Shown here in pieces: positions 1 through 12,165 of a DNA stretch of 64,000 nucleotides (the first letter of the stretch is position 1; each line of letters begins with the position of its first letter). Both the position numbers and the translations under genes were made by a program. The stretch comes from Raffaelea ambrosiae (lineage: Eukaryota; Ascomycota; Sordariomycetes; Ophiostomatales; Ophiostomataceae). Under the pieces are notes generated by a model that was not told the origin of the DNA, searched no databases, and saw only the letters and a program-made list of their open reading frames with translations. The stretch lies in assembly GCA_002778195.1 (NCBI GenBank), contig PCDI01000017.1:712478-776477 (forward strand), written 5' to 3'.

Positions 1-29
1 AGACAGAATTTGGAGAAGCTTACACTCAC

Positions 30-47
30 CTGCGTTCGTGTGCCTTG
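30..47 (-). other. Candidate 18-nt microexon of a minus-strand gene lying to the left
   Basis: On the minus strand a long pyrimidine tract ends in CCACCTTACAG (acceptor AG at 49-48). Eighteen bases later comes a strong donor, GTGAGTG (GT at 29-28). A branch-like GCTGAC lies upstream of the tract. The 18 bases are open in all frames, but the sequence leaves the window before any neighbouring exon can be read. This may be a leader or early exon of a gene whose body is left of the window, or a chance pair of splice signals. Confidence 0.25.
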
Positions 48-2279
48 CTGTAAGGTGGAAAAAAAAGAAAAAAACTTTTTTTTTTCTCCTAGTGTCAGCT
101 GTGGCTTCGTCTAACGTTTTACACCCAACCCATCCCACCCCCCTAGTTCCTGGTTAAGATACGGTTTAGGTACGACGGCCACGCCGAGAATAGAAACCTA
201 CGGTGCAGGGGAAAGGGGGGGAGGGCGTAGGGGAGGTACAGATACGGAACACGCGACAAACACACAACCTCATGTGTGTGTGTGTGTATATATGAAAATT
301 CCGCCAGTCGCATCAAATGCTGTGAGCGGATGAAAGGAAGGCAAGGGACGGACATGCCGAGGGCATGGTCGGTGAGCGCGAGCAAGCCTCTTTTACCGGG
401 AAATACAGGTGTGTGCTGGATGAATATGACCAGGTGAACCAGGCGCCCTTCATATGTAAGATTGTCTTCCCAGATTTGTGTTGCCTAGCCTTCTGCACCA
501 TTCATCTTGCATCTGTGTATTGGTATTCAACCACGAATGCAGGAAGACATGACAAATGGATGAATGCGATTGGGTCAAAGAGACAGGAGCTGAGTCCTTT
601 CTTTGAATCTTGTTATAATCATTTTGGGGGAGGCGCGGACCGATGCACGGTATCGTTACATGGTACATCACATAATTAGTTCACATGGTAATTGTGTGTG
701 TGTGTGTGTGTGCTTTTTTTTTTCTCGATTTTCTTACTTTCCGATGACCGGTCCGAAAAGGGAGGCAACAAATCGAGGCATACATCCGCCGGGCCAGGAT
801 AAACAAGCCAAATGCAATGCAACCGAAGCAGAGACAGAAAATAGGGTTTTCTGGATGGATGACAGGAGACGCAGAAGACGCGGAAGAAAAACACACGGAC
901 ACACACGCACGCATGTGCTGCTCCTTCTTGCAGCAGCCGCTGTGGCCGACTCTGCATATGTTACGTCACAGAGCAGGGCCGAGAGAGAAAGTTAAAAATA
1001 AAAAATAAAAAATAAAATAAAACCCAAAAAAAGCCGCTTCTCTTTTGGGGTGTTCGTATTGCTTTGTGTTTATTTTTATTTTTATTCGCATTGGCCTTTC
1101 AGCTTATCCTTCTACTTTGTTTTACTGCTGCTCTTTGCCGTTGTCGCTTCTCAGCTGGCAAATTGGGCTGCTCTGTTCTTGGTAGGATACTGCGTTGTGG
1201 AATAACTTGCCTTGATCGCACCGTAGCATCATTGCTGTGCCAAGGAGGCTGTCAAAAAAAAAAAAGACGTCTTCTAGGCTCGCTTTGCGCCCTCTTGGCC
1301 GCCGCTGTTGTGCTTTGGCTGGTTGGAGCTTGCCTCTGGTGTTGCACTAAGGCAACGCTAAGGCGTGGCTTGCCGGCAAACGAGAGCGGCAGTGGAAAGC
1401 GACCCATTAAATGAAGATGCCTTACAGTGTTCGAGTAATGTTCGAGTAATGTTCGAGTAATAAGATGCATGCGAGTCATGCTCTTCCGTTTGAAACAAAT
1501 GGGCAGGGGCAATGGAATGGACGTCAAAGAAGCCAGGTGCGCGCAAGGAAAGGCGTAGGCAGCACCAGTAGCAACCGCTTGTTCCTGCGCAGGTTGTTTT
1601 TATGATAGTTCATCATTCGAGAACCCGTTGCCCCCATGGCTCCTTTCTTCCCTCCGCTCGAGCTAAGCGGCCTTTCCTTTGTCTCCATTGTCGCGTGAGC
1701 AAAGAACAATGGGGAGACGACACGAGGCAAAAAGGGCCAAACAGTGCCTGCTGAAACGGGCAAGAGCTCCGCGGTTTCGGCACACTGCAAAGGGAGGAAC
1801 AGGCCAGCAGAAGGCGAGCAGAGAGGGAAGGTGCGAGTCTGAATTAGGGGCAAAGCTCCTTTTGTCTGGCATTGGAATTCGGACGTGCTGCTTTCTGGCC
1901 GCTCCTCCGAGACAAGAAGCTAACTAACTAGATTGCACGCACTTTGTAAGAGGCCTCATGCTAGTTCCCAACCCCGTATACGCGTAGAGAACAGGAAGCA
2001 CGGCTGCTGGGCATCCATCCAGGGCTCCGCTCGTCAACAGACTGTTGAAGAGCGCCGCATGAGACAGCAGAGAGGAGAACTGAGACAGCCGAGCAAGGCA
2101 GGAGAGGCGTCAGAGAACACTCAGCTCAGCAAAGGCCCCTTGGGCGCTGGTCCTATGCGGCCGCCGACCAGCAACAGACACACAATCATAGACAGTCCAA
2201 CGACGTAATAGCCCCGCCAACCGCCACTTCCTCCAAGCTGTCTCCCATGTATCTGTCTATTTTCATCCCTGCATCTGCC
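48..2279. other. Intergenic stretch, no gene supported
   Basis: Short reading frames here are not conserved-looking and carry no recognisable domain. The stretch holds two short TG-runs (near 274-290 and 694-711), an A-rich patch near 995-1030, and three tandem copies of an 11-base unit at 1429-1461. Confidence 0.6.
1429..1461. repeat. 3 x 11-bp tandem repeat
   Basis: The unit GTTCGAGTAAT occurs three times head to tail without mismatch. It lies in intergenic DNA. Confidence 0.9.
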
Positions 2280-2816
2280 CGTGATCACACAAAAAAGGCA
2301 GTATCGGATTTTGACTTTCTTTCCTCTCCTTCTTCCTCCCCACGCCTCCGCCGCCTCCGATCTCTTCGATCTCTTTCCTTTCCTCCATATCGAATATCCG
2401 CAGCTTTTCTCGACCGTCGCGTCTTGTGCGCCGCCATCTGTGGCAAAACAAGAGTAATAACTACAGCTTGGACCCCTTTTCTGTCTTGGTCTCCTTTGCC
2501 TTGTCTTGATCTACCGCTTCTTCCGGGAATCTTGGTTTGATCTGCATCAAAAACCGTCCTCTGCCTTCTGGAAAACGGCATCACGAACCTGATACCGGAA
2601 ACCGCGGGTCATCATTCGTCGCAGACTTCGGACTGGACGGGCAGATCAACCTTGCATGCCGGCTGGGCAGACTGGGCAGACTGACTCGGCAGAATACAGG
2701 CAAACAGCGGACTGACTTGACAGGACACACAAGAAACGATCTCCAACCCTCCCAAACCGCACCCTGTCTAGGTCAAGAACACCCAACGAACGACTCCCTC
2801 TGTTCTCTCGACCGCC

Positions 2817-2924
2817 ATGTCCACCGCCTCGGAAATGGGCCATGCTGCCGGGGGTCCAGACAACTTTGACCTGCTGAGACGGGCCACGCAGGCAATGATG
2901 TCCAGGTATGCGGCATTGATTTGA
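2817..2924 (+). other. Small upstream ORF or first coding exon ahead of SCH9
   Basis: An ATG in good fungal context (ACCGCCATG) follows about 500 bases of CT-rich sequence of the type seen before other start codons here. It opens 35 codons (begins MSTASEMGHAAGG, contains FDLLRRATQAMMS) before TGA. A plausible donor, GTATGC, sits at 2906 near the end of the frame, so this may be an 89-nt first exon followed by an intron. I could not find a convincing second exon before SCH9 at 5891. Either it is a uORF in a spliced SCH9 leader or the start of an unresolved small gene. Confidence 0.35.
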
Positions 2925-5890
2925 TTTGATTTGCCGTCGATTTGCCTTTGATTTACCTTTGAATTGCCCCTTGAGTACCCCTCGGCTTCCCTTATTCACT
3001 GCCTCCTCCGCTCCTGTCATACCCTTTCCTGTCTTTCCGCTCCTCGTGACGCTTATTGTGGGCTTTTTTTGTTTCTGCATTTACATTTGCTTTTGCTTTA
3101 TTTTTATTTTATTTTTTTCACAATACCACTTGCCGCACATGATCGATTTCCCATGCACCTATGACGTTCTGTGGCATTTGCGCTCTTTTATTTTTATTGC
3201 AAATGCAGACGATGCAGGCTTTCCTGAACGTTCCAGGAATATATGGACCTCCAAGCGTTTCTCCATCCTTCCCTGCATTCCCTGTTTAGCCACCCGTGTC
3301 TACGATACGATACGAACTCCTTGCCTATCTTACACAGCCTACATGGTGTCTTGAGAAGTACGAGTACTGCTGCCCCCCTCCCCTTGTCCTGCCTGCTTTC
3401 TTTTGCTATCGCTTGCACTATTGCTGGCGTCCGAGGATGTGGCGAACCAAGAACGAGGGCCTAGAGCTTTTGGAGCAAGGACAAACCACACCGGCAGCTC
3501 GCTTTGCAAATAATTGAGCGAGATGTGGATCCCGTTCGGCTTTGCCTGTTTCCCCTCTCCAGAGAGGATGTGACGCCACGGAGGAACCACCAACAGCCAG
3601 CAGCTCAACAGCAGCCCAACATTGGGTGGTGGCATGGCCCGTCAGGCAATGGCTCGTCAGGCATTGGCCCGTCAGATATTGGCGGGCAGGAATCGACGGC
3701 AGAAATCGACGGGCAGGAATTGGTCGATGCTCCCCCTCCATTCCCACACACCTCGCAGCGCGATCATCTTGGCCTGCTTTTGTGCCATTTTGTTTTCTGC
3801 TTAGCTGCACGGCCGTGGTCTCCGAATCGGATGTTGTCGTCGCCAGTTCGTGCAAATCAGAGGGGCTTGGCGAGGCCAGCCAACCAGCCGAGCCAGCGCG
3901 GTCGCAGCGACGCCGGCCATCTGTGCGCGCACTATACTTTGTGCTTCCACTGTCTGAGATCAGACTGCACGGTGATGGTTATGTGGATGGGCCGAGGGCG
4001 GCCGAGACAACAGGCCAGAGACAACGACCACACAAGCCAGGAACGCCAGAGAGAGACTAGGATCCAGTCTCCCTTTTGGAGGGGGGTTCGGGCACAGGAA
4101 CGCGTCGATGACGGCTTGACCAGCTCGTCCAGCTATCGTGTCTGCCCAGCTTCGCAATGCCTGCCTGCCTGTCCAGTACCTGGCACATGCCAAAAGACGC
4201 GAGTCTGATCCGTCCAGCCAAGCGACTGGGCCGCGCTGTGCGTGCGAGTGTGCGATGCATAGGGCGTATTAGCATTAGCTGCTGGGGGTGGTGTGAAAAT
4301 AGTGGGGGGAGGCGCTCGCAAGTGCGGCAACGGACGTTGCGTGAACCGGCCAGAAGTCGCCGGAGGGACAGGGCGACACAGAGACACCAGAGAGACAAGG
4401 CAAAATGGGCGAAACATGCCCAGATAGGCACGCGGCTTATCAAAAAGAGCAGCCTGACTCGCTCGCAGGCTCGCTGACTGAGCCAGCCGAGCAGCGGACT
4501 TAGGAGGGGCAAAGTCGCTAGCGGGTTTTTTTTCTGGTATTGCCGCCGCTATGGCGCAGCCGGTCTGCAGTTTGCAGTTGGCAGCTTGCAGTTGTTCAGT
4601 TGTCCAGCGCAGCCGGCCAGTGGCTGTCCGACGCGCCATGGCCCGCATGGCAGGGGGGGTTTGGGATTTGCCTCCCTGTCGGCCATGGAGGGCGATACTC
4701 GCGCCAGGTTGTTGCCCCCACTCTCCAGACGGCAGCCTCCAACCACATACTCGTAGAAGCCATCATGGGCGATCGATTTGTATGGCTGGCTGGCGGGCGG
4801 GCTGGCTTGCTGGCTGGCCATTAAAGTGGCCGCCAGGATTGGGCTGAAAGATCCGGGCGGACAAGAGCGCGCGGGAAAAGCAAGCAAAGCAAAGCATAGC
4901 AAAGAAAGCACGGCCGCTCAAAAGCCCAGCGGCCACAAAGCGCCGGGAATTGCGAAGCGAGCCAGACGCCAGCTGTGGTGCGTAGACGCTGTCCAAGCTG
5001 ACGCTGGGCACCTGCTGGCCGCGCTCCTTTGTTGTCTGCGTCTCATTCTGTCCGCGGATGTCTTTTCCTGCTTTCCTTTTTCTTCTTACTCCCCTTCGCG
5101 TTCCGTCTCTTTATCGTCTCGCGTCGTGGACACAGCTCTGCACCGCAGCCTCTGCCGCTCTCCAAAGCCACCGCTCTGCAGCTAGTGCCCGCCAGCCCAG
5201 CCAGTGCGTGCCCCCCCAGACAGGCCGGATCCGCTGCGGGTGAGCGCCTGGAAATAGCAGGCCAGCAGCTCCCTGCACTACGGCGCCGGCTACGATGGCT
5301 GGCCAGGCCCAGTCGGCTTAGCTCTGGGCTGCAGCAGCCCTCTTCCAGAACCCTCCCCTGCCCGCTTAGAAAAAGTTTGTTTCCTCCACTCCTTAGTCGT
5401 CATAATTTTTCCCAGTCCGTTTTGCCCCTCCTTGGTGCTCGATCGCTCCTTCCCTGCCGAGCTATTTTCCACGCCTGCTGTATTCGGGGCGCTCTCGTTT
5501 TTCTTCCTGATTTTCTTATTTTCTTCCCTTTTTTTCTCTGGTTCGAGCTTTCTGTCTTTGTTGCTACTTCTTGCTGGCCCTCAGCTGCATCGGCTCTTTC
5601 TCTCATCTTCACGACGATTTCTGTGTTCTGCGTTCCTGCATCTCGTCTTTACCCGCCTCGCCGCCCCCCGGGCTCGCTCGTCCCTCATTCCTGGTGCCCC
5701 TCGCGCTGCTGCCCTGCTCCTGCACGTCGACCCTCCACTTTCCTCCTCTATGGGGCGGCAGCAGCTGTTTTGACTCACTGCTCCTCCCGCCCTTCCCTCT
5801 CTCTCCATCTCTCCTCCACCTCCTCCACACCCCCCCCCTCCTCTCTCCACCTCGTCCGCCCTCTCTGCTCCTGCCTCGTCCCTGGTCACC
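2925..5890 (+). other. Long non-coding/leader region upstream of SCH9
   Basis: No reading frame looks like a protein. The last 700 bases before the SCH9 start are strongly CT-rich with several short upstream ATGs, typical of a long leader. Imperfect short repeats of a CGTCAGGCA-type unit lie at about 3646-3720, and GGCTGGC-type repeats at about 4786-4825. A TGACTCA heptamer lies at 5771-5777, but this word is expected several times by chance in 64 kb. Confidence 0.5.
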
Positions 5891-6342
5891 ATGCCAGCGT
5901 CTAATGCAATTGACGAGCGCAGCAGGTCTGCCGCGGCCGACGATGACGGCACGGACCAGATCGGCTCCGACACGCCGCGCTCCGGCGTGGCCACGCCGCA
6001 ACCGGACCTCCACGACAAGCGCCTCCCGGGGATCATGAGCTACTTTAACCAGGTTCGTCCCGCCTCTTTTAAACGCCTGCTCTCAGGCACCTTCACAATA
6101 CCCTCTACTGGCGCCTCTTCCACCGCAAATACCCCCAGCACTGCTAGCACCGCAAGCACTGCCCGGTCTTCCACCTCTGCTGCCACCACCACCACTGTTG
6201 CTGCCTTTGCCGCCACCCCGCCGCTCCAATGCGAGCACGAGTCCGAGTCCGCCCCGGTGCCACCGTCCGACCCCGCCGATCCGCCGAGTCCGACAGCCGC
6301 CAGACAGCCGCCCGCAAGAGCATCAATACCACCACCAGCAAG

Positions 6343-6374
<32 letters not shown>

Positions 6375-6620
6375 CGGCCACGCCGCTGTCTGCCGAGCTC
6401 TCGCCGCCCATCTCGTCATTGTCTACATCGCCATCGGCGAGCAACCTGTCCACGACACCTATGCCAGGAGGCAGGCCATCCTCCACTGCCACCAGCAATC
6501 TACCTGCCTCCACCATGGAGCCTGGAGCTGTCCAGACACATGCCGACGATCTCCCTGCAGACGATGGACCCCCACTTCTGCCACACGAGAGGCTGGACCC
6601 TCCACGGCAGCAACACCCTC

Positions 6621-6653
<33 letters not shown>

Positions 6654-9464
6654 TGTCGCCGTCCCCATCGCCGCAGTCGCCACGGGAAGACACAGGCGCC
6701 GCGTCGTCGGCCTCGTCCTTGCTGCACCCGTATCCGACGCCACCTGCGTCTGTGCGTGGTGTAAGTGGGGGAGGAGCACCCGGCGGAATGCGAGGAGGGG
6801 ACGGCGAGGGAGAGAGCGGCAGAAAGGATGGCACCAGCGGCGGCAGCAGCAACAACAACACCCCCAACCCTCCCTGGGAAGCACAGTGGACCTTCCGCCA
6901 CAAGAAGAGCATTTCCGATGTTCCTGATACCCGGACACACCACCAGGAGCCGACCCTGCCAACACCGCTTGAGGGCGTCGTCACTCCCTCCAGCGTGCTG
7001 GCACGGCACTTCTCTGTGCCCACCATTCCTCCCGTTCCCTCCGTCTCTTCTGCCCCCCCTGCTTCTTCTGCTTCGTCTGCTTCTGCTTCTGCTTCTGCAT
7101 CTGTTTCTGCCTCTGCTTCTGCGTCGTCTGCCTCTGCCTCCGCATCCACATCTGCCTCCGCCTCTGCCTCTGCGTCCACCGTCTCCTCTCCTTCCCTGGA
7201 CACACGGGGCCTTTCGCACACTTCTTCCACCACCAATGTCACCACTACCGCCTCCGCGCTTTCCTCCCGTCCCCCGCCATCCACTACCACTGCCCAGCAA
7301 ACCTCATCTCCCTCATATTCCCGGAATGCTTCTGTTGGCAAGCTGAAGAAGCTAACTGTTATGGCACGTGAAAAGAGCGGCCAATCTACACCCACCCGAT
7401 CCATGTCGACGGCCCAGGCGTCCCAGATGGACACCACCGGATCGACCCCCTCCGGCACTCTCACCCCCCAGGAGCCTGGAATTGGAGAGGACGAGAGCTG
7501 CCGCACTCGCACCAACTCGTCTACACCCACGCCCTCCGGAGCCCAGGCACCTGCTCCCAAGGGCAAACTCACCATCAAGATCACCGAGGCCCGCGGTCTC
7601 CGGAGAAGCCGCGACCCGTACGTCGTTGCTGTCTTCCAGCGGAGCGAGCTGATCTCAAGTGGACCGCGCCCGGTCGAAGAGGACGAAAATACGGTCATCA
7701 CCAACGCCATGGGCGGGATCCCCATTCAGCGCCAAGGTAGCGACACTGGGCGTACCCCCATGGCCATTCCCATGCGCAGCCGTCAGAGCAGCAATACGAG
7801 CGTGACAGACTACAACAACTTCCGCAGCCGGTCCATTCGGCAGTCCCTGACAAACCCAAAGTGGGATGCCGAGGCAGTATTGTACGTTCTTCCCCCAGTT
7901 GCCTTTTGCACACCTGTGCAATATATATATATATATATATTCAGTCATTCGCGTGCCTCCTTATGCCTGCTATCGTGCATGTTGCTAACAGCATCCCAGT
8001 GACGTTGTCGACTCCAACATGCTCGTCGACGTGTCTGTCTACGATCACGCCGCAACCGGGGAGGAGTTTTTGGGTCACGTCGATTTCCAAGCGAATTCCT
8101 CGGTCCAGGAGGGTCCCGTCCGCGGCTGGTTCCCGCTCCGGGGCCATGCCGATACCATTGCCGAGAACACACCCACCGGCGAAATCTATGTCGAAGCACT
8201 GTACCAACGAACCGAGCGCAAGCACTTTGGGCCCGACGATTTCGAAATTCTGCGGCTGATTGGTAAGGGCACCTTCGGCCAAGTCTACCAAGTTCGCAAG
8301 AAGGATACTCGACGCATCTACGCCATGAAGGTTCTGTCAAAGAAGAAGATTGTCCAGAAGAAGGAGGTCGCCCATACCGTGGGTGAACGGAACATTCTTG
8401 TGCGCACTGCTACCTCCGACTCGCCCTTCATTGTCGGTCTGAAGTTCTCCTTCCAGACTCCTTCCGACCTCTATTTGGTCACAGACTACATGTCTGGAGG
8501 CGAATTGTTCTGGCACCTGCAGAAGGAGGGCCGTTTCGAGGAGGGTCGGGCCAAGTTCTACATTGCAGAGCTGATTTTGGCCATTGAGCATCTGCACAAC
8601 AACGACATTGTCTACCGCGACTTGAAGCCAGAGAATATCCTGCTGGATGCAAACGGGCACATTGCCCTGTGCGACTTTGGCCTTTCAAAGGCTAATCTGA
8701 CCAAAGACGATACTACGAACACCTTTTGCGGCACCACCGAATACTTGGCTCCCGAAGTCCTGCTAGACGAGGCCGGATACACCAAGATGGTGGATTTTTG
8801 GTCTCTGGGTGTGCTCGTGTTCGAGATGTGCTGCGGCTGGAGCCCATTCTATGCTGAAGATACCCAGCAAATGTACAAAAACATTGCATTTGGCAAAGTC
8901 CGCTTTCCCAAGGACACCCTGTCAGCCGAGGGTCGCAGTTTCGTTAAGGGCCTGCTCAACCGCAACCCAAAGCATCGCCTCGGTGCCACTAAGGATGCCG
9001 CCGAACTGATGGAGCACCCGTTCTTTACGGACATTGACTGGAATGCGCTCTCCAGGAAACTCATCACGCCACCATTCAAACCCAAGCTCAAGTCGGACAC
9101 GGACGTATCCTACTTTGACCCCGCGTTTACCGACGCCATGGACAAGAGTGGCTCTCTCAATGAGCGTGCCGCCGCTCTTTCACGTGGTATCGCCACATCC
9201 ACACCACTCTCACCATCAATGCAGGCCAATTTCCAAGGCTTTACATTCGTGGACGAAAGTGCGCTAGATGACCATATGCGCGGACGTGGCTATGGAGGCG
9301 ATGAGGATGACTACATGGAAGACGCAAACTATGGTCGGAGGGATGATACGGATTGGGACGATATGAACGATGTCGATCCACGTCGTCTGAGCCGGATGAG
9401 CGGCATTGTGCGAACAACGACTAACGACGAGCAAATGGTTGGCAACTCGCAGTTTGATATGTAG
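5891..9464 (+). CDS. SCH9: AGC kinase Sch9, C2 domain plus kinase
   Basis: Exons 5891-7881 and 8000-9464 are joined by a 118-nt intron (donor GTACGT, branch GCTAAC, acceptor CAG), giving about 1151 residues. Sch9 is the fungal S6K/Akt-like effector of TORC1, controlling ribosome biogenesis, growth and stress responses. The N-terminal half is low complexity, with a poly-Gln run near residue 245 and an Ala/Ser repeat near 395-435. A C2 domain follows at about 555-735 and is split by the intron. The kinase domain starts near 745: glycine loop GKGTFGQV, YRDLKPEN catalytic loop, DFG, and activation loop TFCGTTEYLAPE. An AGC tail follows with turn motif TPLSP and hydrophobic motif FQGFTF. The protein is longer than usual because of the N-terminal region. 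ATG 5891 is chosen from its context (ACCATG) at the end of a CT-rich leader; the next in-frame ATG is at 6034. The intron contains a (TA)n run. Confidence 0.93.
6622..6651 (+). repeat. CAG trinucleotide run encoding poly-Gln in SCH9
   Basis: About nine consecutive CAG codons in the N-terminal low-complexity part of SCH9. A CAA/AAC-rich run lies upstream at about 6340-6375, and an imperfect TCTGCT/TCTGCC hexamer array encoding Ser-Ala repeats lies at about 7060-7175. All keep the frame. Confidence 0.85.
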
Positions 9465-11237
9465 ACCGCGACGGAGTGCTTACGGTCTCCTCAACATGAC
9501 ACCCACCTCCACTCCTTGTGTGTGCGTTTTCCACCCTGGAAGAGAGAAAGATGCAGAAGAAAAAGAAAAAGAAAAAAGGGACGAGAATATATTTGACCTC
9601 ACGACATATTATGCGACACATTTTCATGGCATTGCTGCATTTGAAAGGGGGGGAATGGCGGGTATCTCTTTATGTGGATTGCATTTGTTGGGCTCTGGCA
9701 GAAGAACAAAACAAAAATCAAACCAGACCCTGGTTGGAAGGCAACGGCGTTCTTTTTTCTTTTTTTTTACTCCCTCCCTTTCTTTCTTCTAACGGTTCAT
9801 CTTGTCCCATGTATTTCCTATCCACCGCAGTGTTGGGGACTTTCGCGAGAGCATTGTTGATACATTGTATTCTTTCTTTCTCCAATTACTTCTCACTGTT
9901 CCTCGGCAAGTTCCTAGTCGCTCCCCCCTGTTCTTCTGCCCCCCCCTCCTGTTGCCACTTGCTCTCCACTAGTTTGTCTTCTCTGTTCTCTACCTCTTTA
10001 GTACTCCCGTGTCTAGTCGAGACGGATAACTTCAAACGACAAGCCCGTAGGGTTTGCCTACCATTCACCCATATGGTGGTCTAGCAACAGGGACAGAAAC
10101 GAGGCAACAGGGGTTTTTATCAACCCTCATCCATGTGTGTCTGGTCGGCTGGTTCTAATATTTTGCTATTGCGGCCGATGTATCTAAAACAATGAACAGC
10201 TCGACCTCGTTGGTATCCCCCAAGGCCCGGAAGCTGCGTTTCTCTTTGTGGAGGAGGAACTGTGTATAGCAAGACAGCTCTCTATGGTTTCTTCTGCTGT
10301 TTTGATTTCTTTTTTATAGTTGCCGTTGTCGTACGGGACAGATACCCCCCCGAAAAAAAATGAAAAGATCATCAACTGCCAAAGATATATATTATGTGTT
10401 ATGCTGAGTGAGATCTTGGCGAGATGGCACCTGAGTGTACAGACCAACGGAGAAGACATTCATCCCGTAAAAGTATATCGTCTCGTAATATGGTACCGAT
10501 AGACGTTACAGTGGTCATTGTAGAAAGAAAGCAAAAATGCGAAGAAAGAATCATCGTCGGGGACGGACAGGCGTGGGCATGCGTCTAGATATCAAATGTC
10601 AATATCCGCTCAGAACCACAACACGACTGGACGCAACCGAGCCCCAAGACAGACTACCATACAGAGTTCGACGTCTGCATGGGCTTGTCGTTTCTGCCCA
10701 AGAACACATATGGGTTGCATAGAGACAAGACCGGCCCTTGCTGTTGGGAAGAAGAGCCAAAAAAAAAAAAATTGAAAAAAATGAAAAAAAAAATGAAAAT
10801 ATAAAAAGGGAGTTAGATATAAAATTTGTACACGTTATTTTGTTTTCTGTTTTATAACTATTGTTGACAAAAAAAAGCCGCTCTCTCCTCTCTCTCTCTC
10901 TCTTTTATCTTTCTCCCTCTCTCAGTCTCTCTTTTCCGTCCCTCAGACAGGCAAAAGAAAGAAAAAGAGAGAGCTGGAGAAAAGAAGAAGCGTCGTCCCC
11001 AAAATCCCCGAGCACCGGCCGCCTCCTGTGCCCTCTCTCTCTCCGTCTGGGTTCTTCCGTGAATATTCCTCCGTCAGGAGAACTGAAGAATCCCGAGATC
11101 TCTCTCCCGTCTACCCATCTCCATTATACCAAATTCCGCCCACCTTTCCCCGGTCCATTTCCGCTCATAGAGATGAATCGATTGTCGTCATATGCACACG
11201 AGTTTTTCTCGTGTCCTTTTTTTTCCCCAGTAGTTCT
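9465..11237. other. Convergent intergenic region between SCH9 and ATP14
   Basis: This holds the 3' regions of SCH9 (+) and ATP14 (-). The sequence is T-rich and A-rich with homopolymers (10757-10800) and a CT/AG microsatellite zone near 10880-10980. No gene is seen. Confidence 0.6.
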
Positions 11238-12165
11238 CTAGTGGTGGGCCTCCTCCGTCTCGTCCTCCTCGACCAGCCAGTCTTCCACGACGGGGGCCGC
11301 AGCACCGTCCACAGGCGTCTCCTGGCCCTCAACCTCGACGGCCATCGTCTCGTACTCCTGCAGGCTGCTGGCGAGGTCAGCCTCTTCGGGCGACGCGGGG
11401 GTGGCGGGCAGCGAGAAGGTGGCGACCTGGCCCTGGGCGTCCTCGGGCTTGACGGCGGGGACCTTATAGGCCTTGAGCTCCTTGAGGTAGAGTTCCTGGA
11501 CGAAGTCGGCTAGAAGGGAGGTGTTAGCAATGAGACGCAGATTGGGGAAGCAGACGTCGCAGTTTGAGATTGAGGAAGAAGAGGCCGTGGATGAGTAAGG
11601 GCAAAACGGGCAGAGCAAGAGGGCAGAAAGCAAGAGGCGCGAGGTTGGATCGCAACGTCCGAATGGCCACCACAACGGGGTAGGCGACGCGGCCAATTGT
11701 CACTCCTCTCCCCCTCCCCTCTCTCCGCTCCCTCAATCTATGTGTTCCCGGCCTCTTTCCATTCTGTCCTCTTCCCTCCTCGAGATGTTCATCCGCCTCC
11801 TAGGGGGGTAGGGGCTGTGGGAACTCACCCCGTCGCGACACGGTCGGCACGATAAATGTCCGCACCGGAACAGCGGCCATCCGGGTCATCTGGGTCGAGC
11901 GCGTCACCGCACCGAAAGCCCGGCGGGTCTAAAAAGAAAGAGAAACAGAGTTAGCGATACACATCCATGATGAGATCGTGGGGCCGTGACGGCGAGGTCG
12001 TCGAGCTGTGGTTTCTCCCTCTCTCGATCGAAAACCTCCGAGCGTCCGAAGGTCGGCTAGAAAGCTTCTCAATTGGTGGAGCCGGAGAAACGAGGGACAA
12101 TCGGGAAAAGAGCCCCCAAAAAAGAAAAAGGCAACACATACAGCAGTGCGAGAGATGGAGAGCAT
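11238..12165 (-). CDS. ATP14: Mitochondrial ATP synthase subunit h (Atp14)
   Basis: Three exons on the minus strand (12165-12142, 11928-11829, 11509-11238) give 131 residues. Both introns have GT-AG ends and GCTAAC branch sites. Exon 1 codes only MLSISRTA. The first 35 or so residues are basic and Ser/Thr-rich without acidic residues, a typical mitochondrial presequence. The mature part begins ADFVQELYLKELKAYKVP, the hallmark of subunit h of the F1Fo ATP synthase peripheral stalk, and ends in an acidic tail. Length agrees with the yeast protein (about 124 residues). A CCAAT box beside a CACGTG box lies about 400 bases upstream, fitting a respiratory gene. Confidence 0.9.

Noticed and set aside
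3504..4208. 234-codon plus-strand frame
   Set aside because: No domain, mixed composition and short DNA repeats; no splice or homology support.
5771..5777. TGACTCA in the SCH9 leader as a CPC1 site
   Set aside because: The heptamer is expected about eight times by chance in 64 kb, and it probably lies within the transcript.
6053..6087. Small intron after MSYFNQ in SCH9 (CAG|GTTCGT...CTCTCAG)
   Set aside because: Only 35 bases, below the usual fungal minimum, and the frame stays open without splicing.
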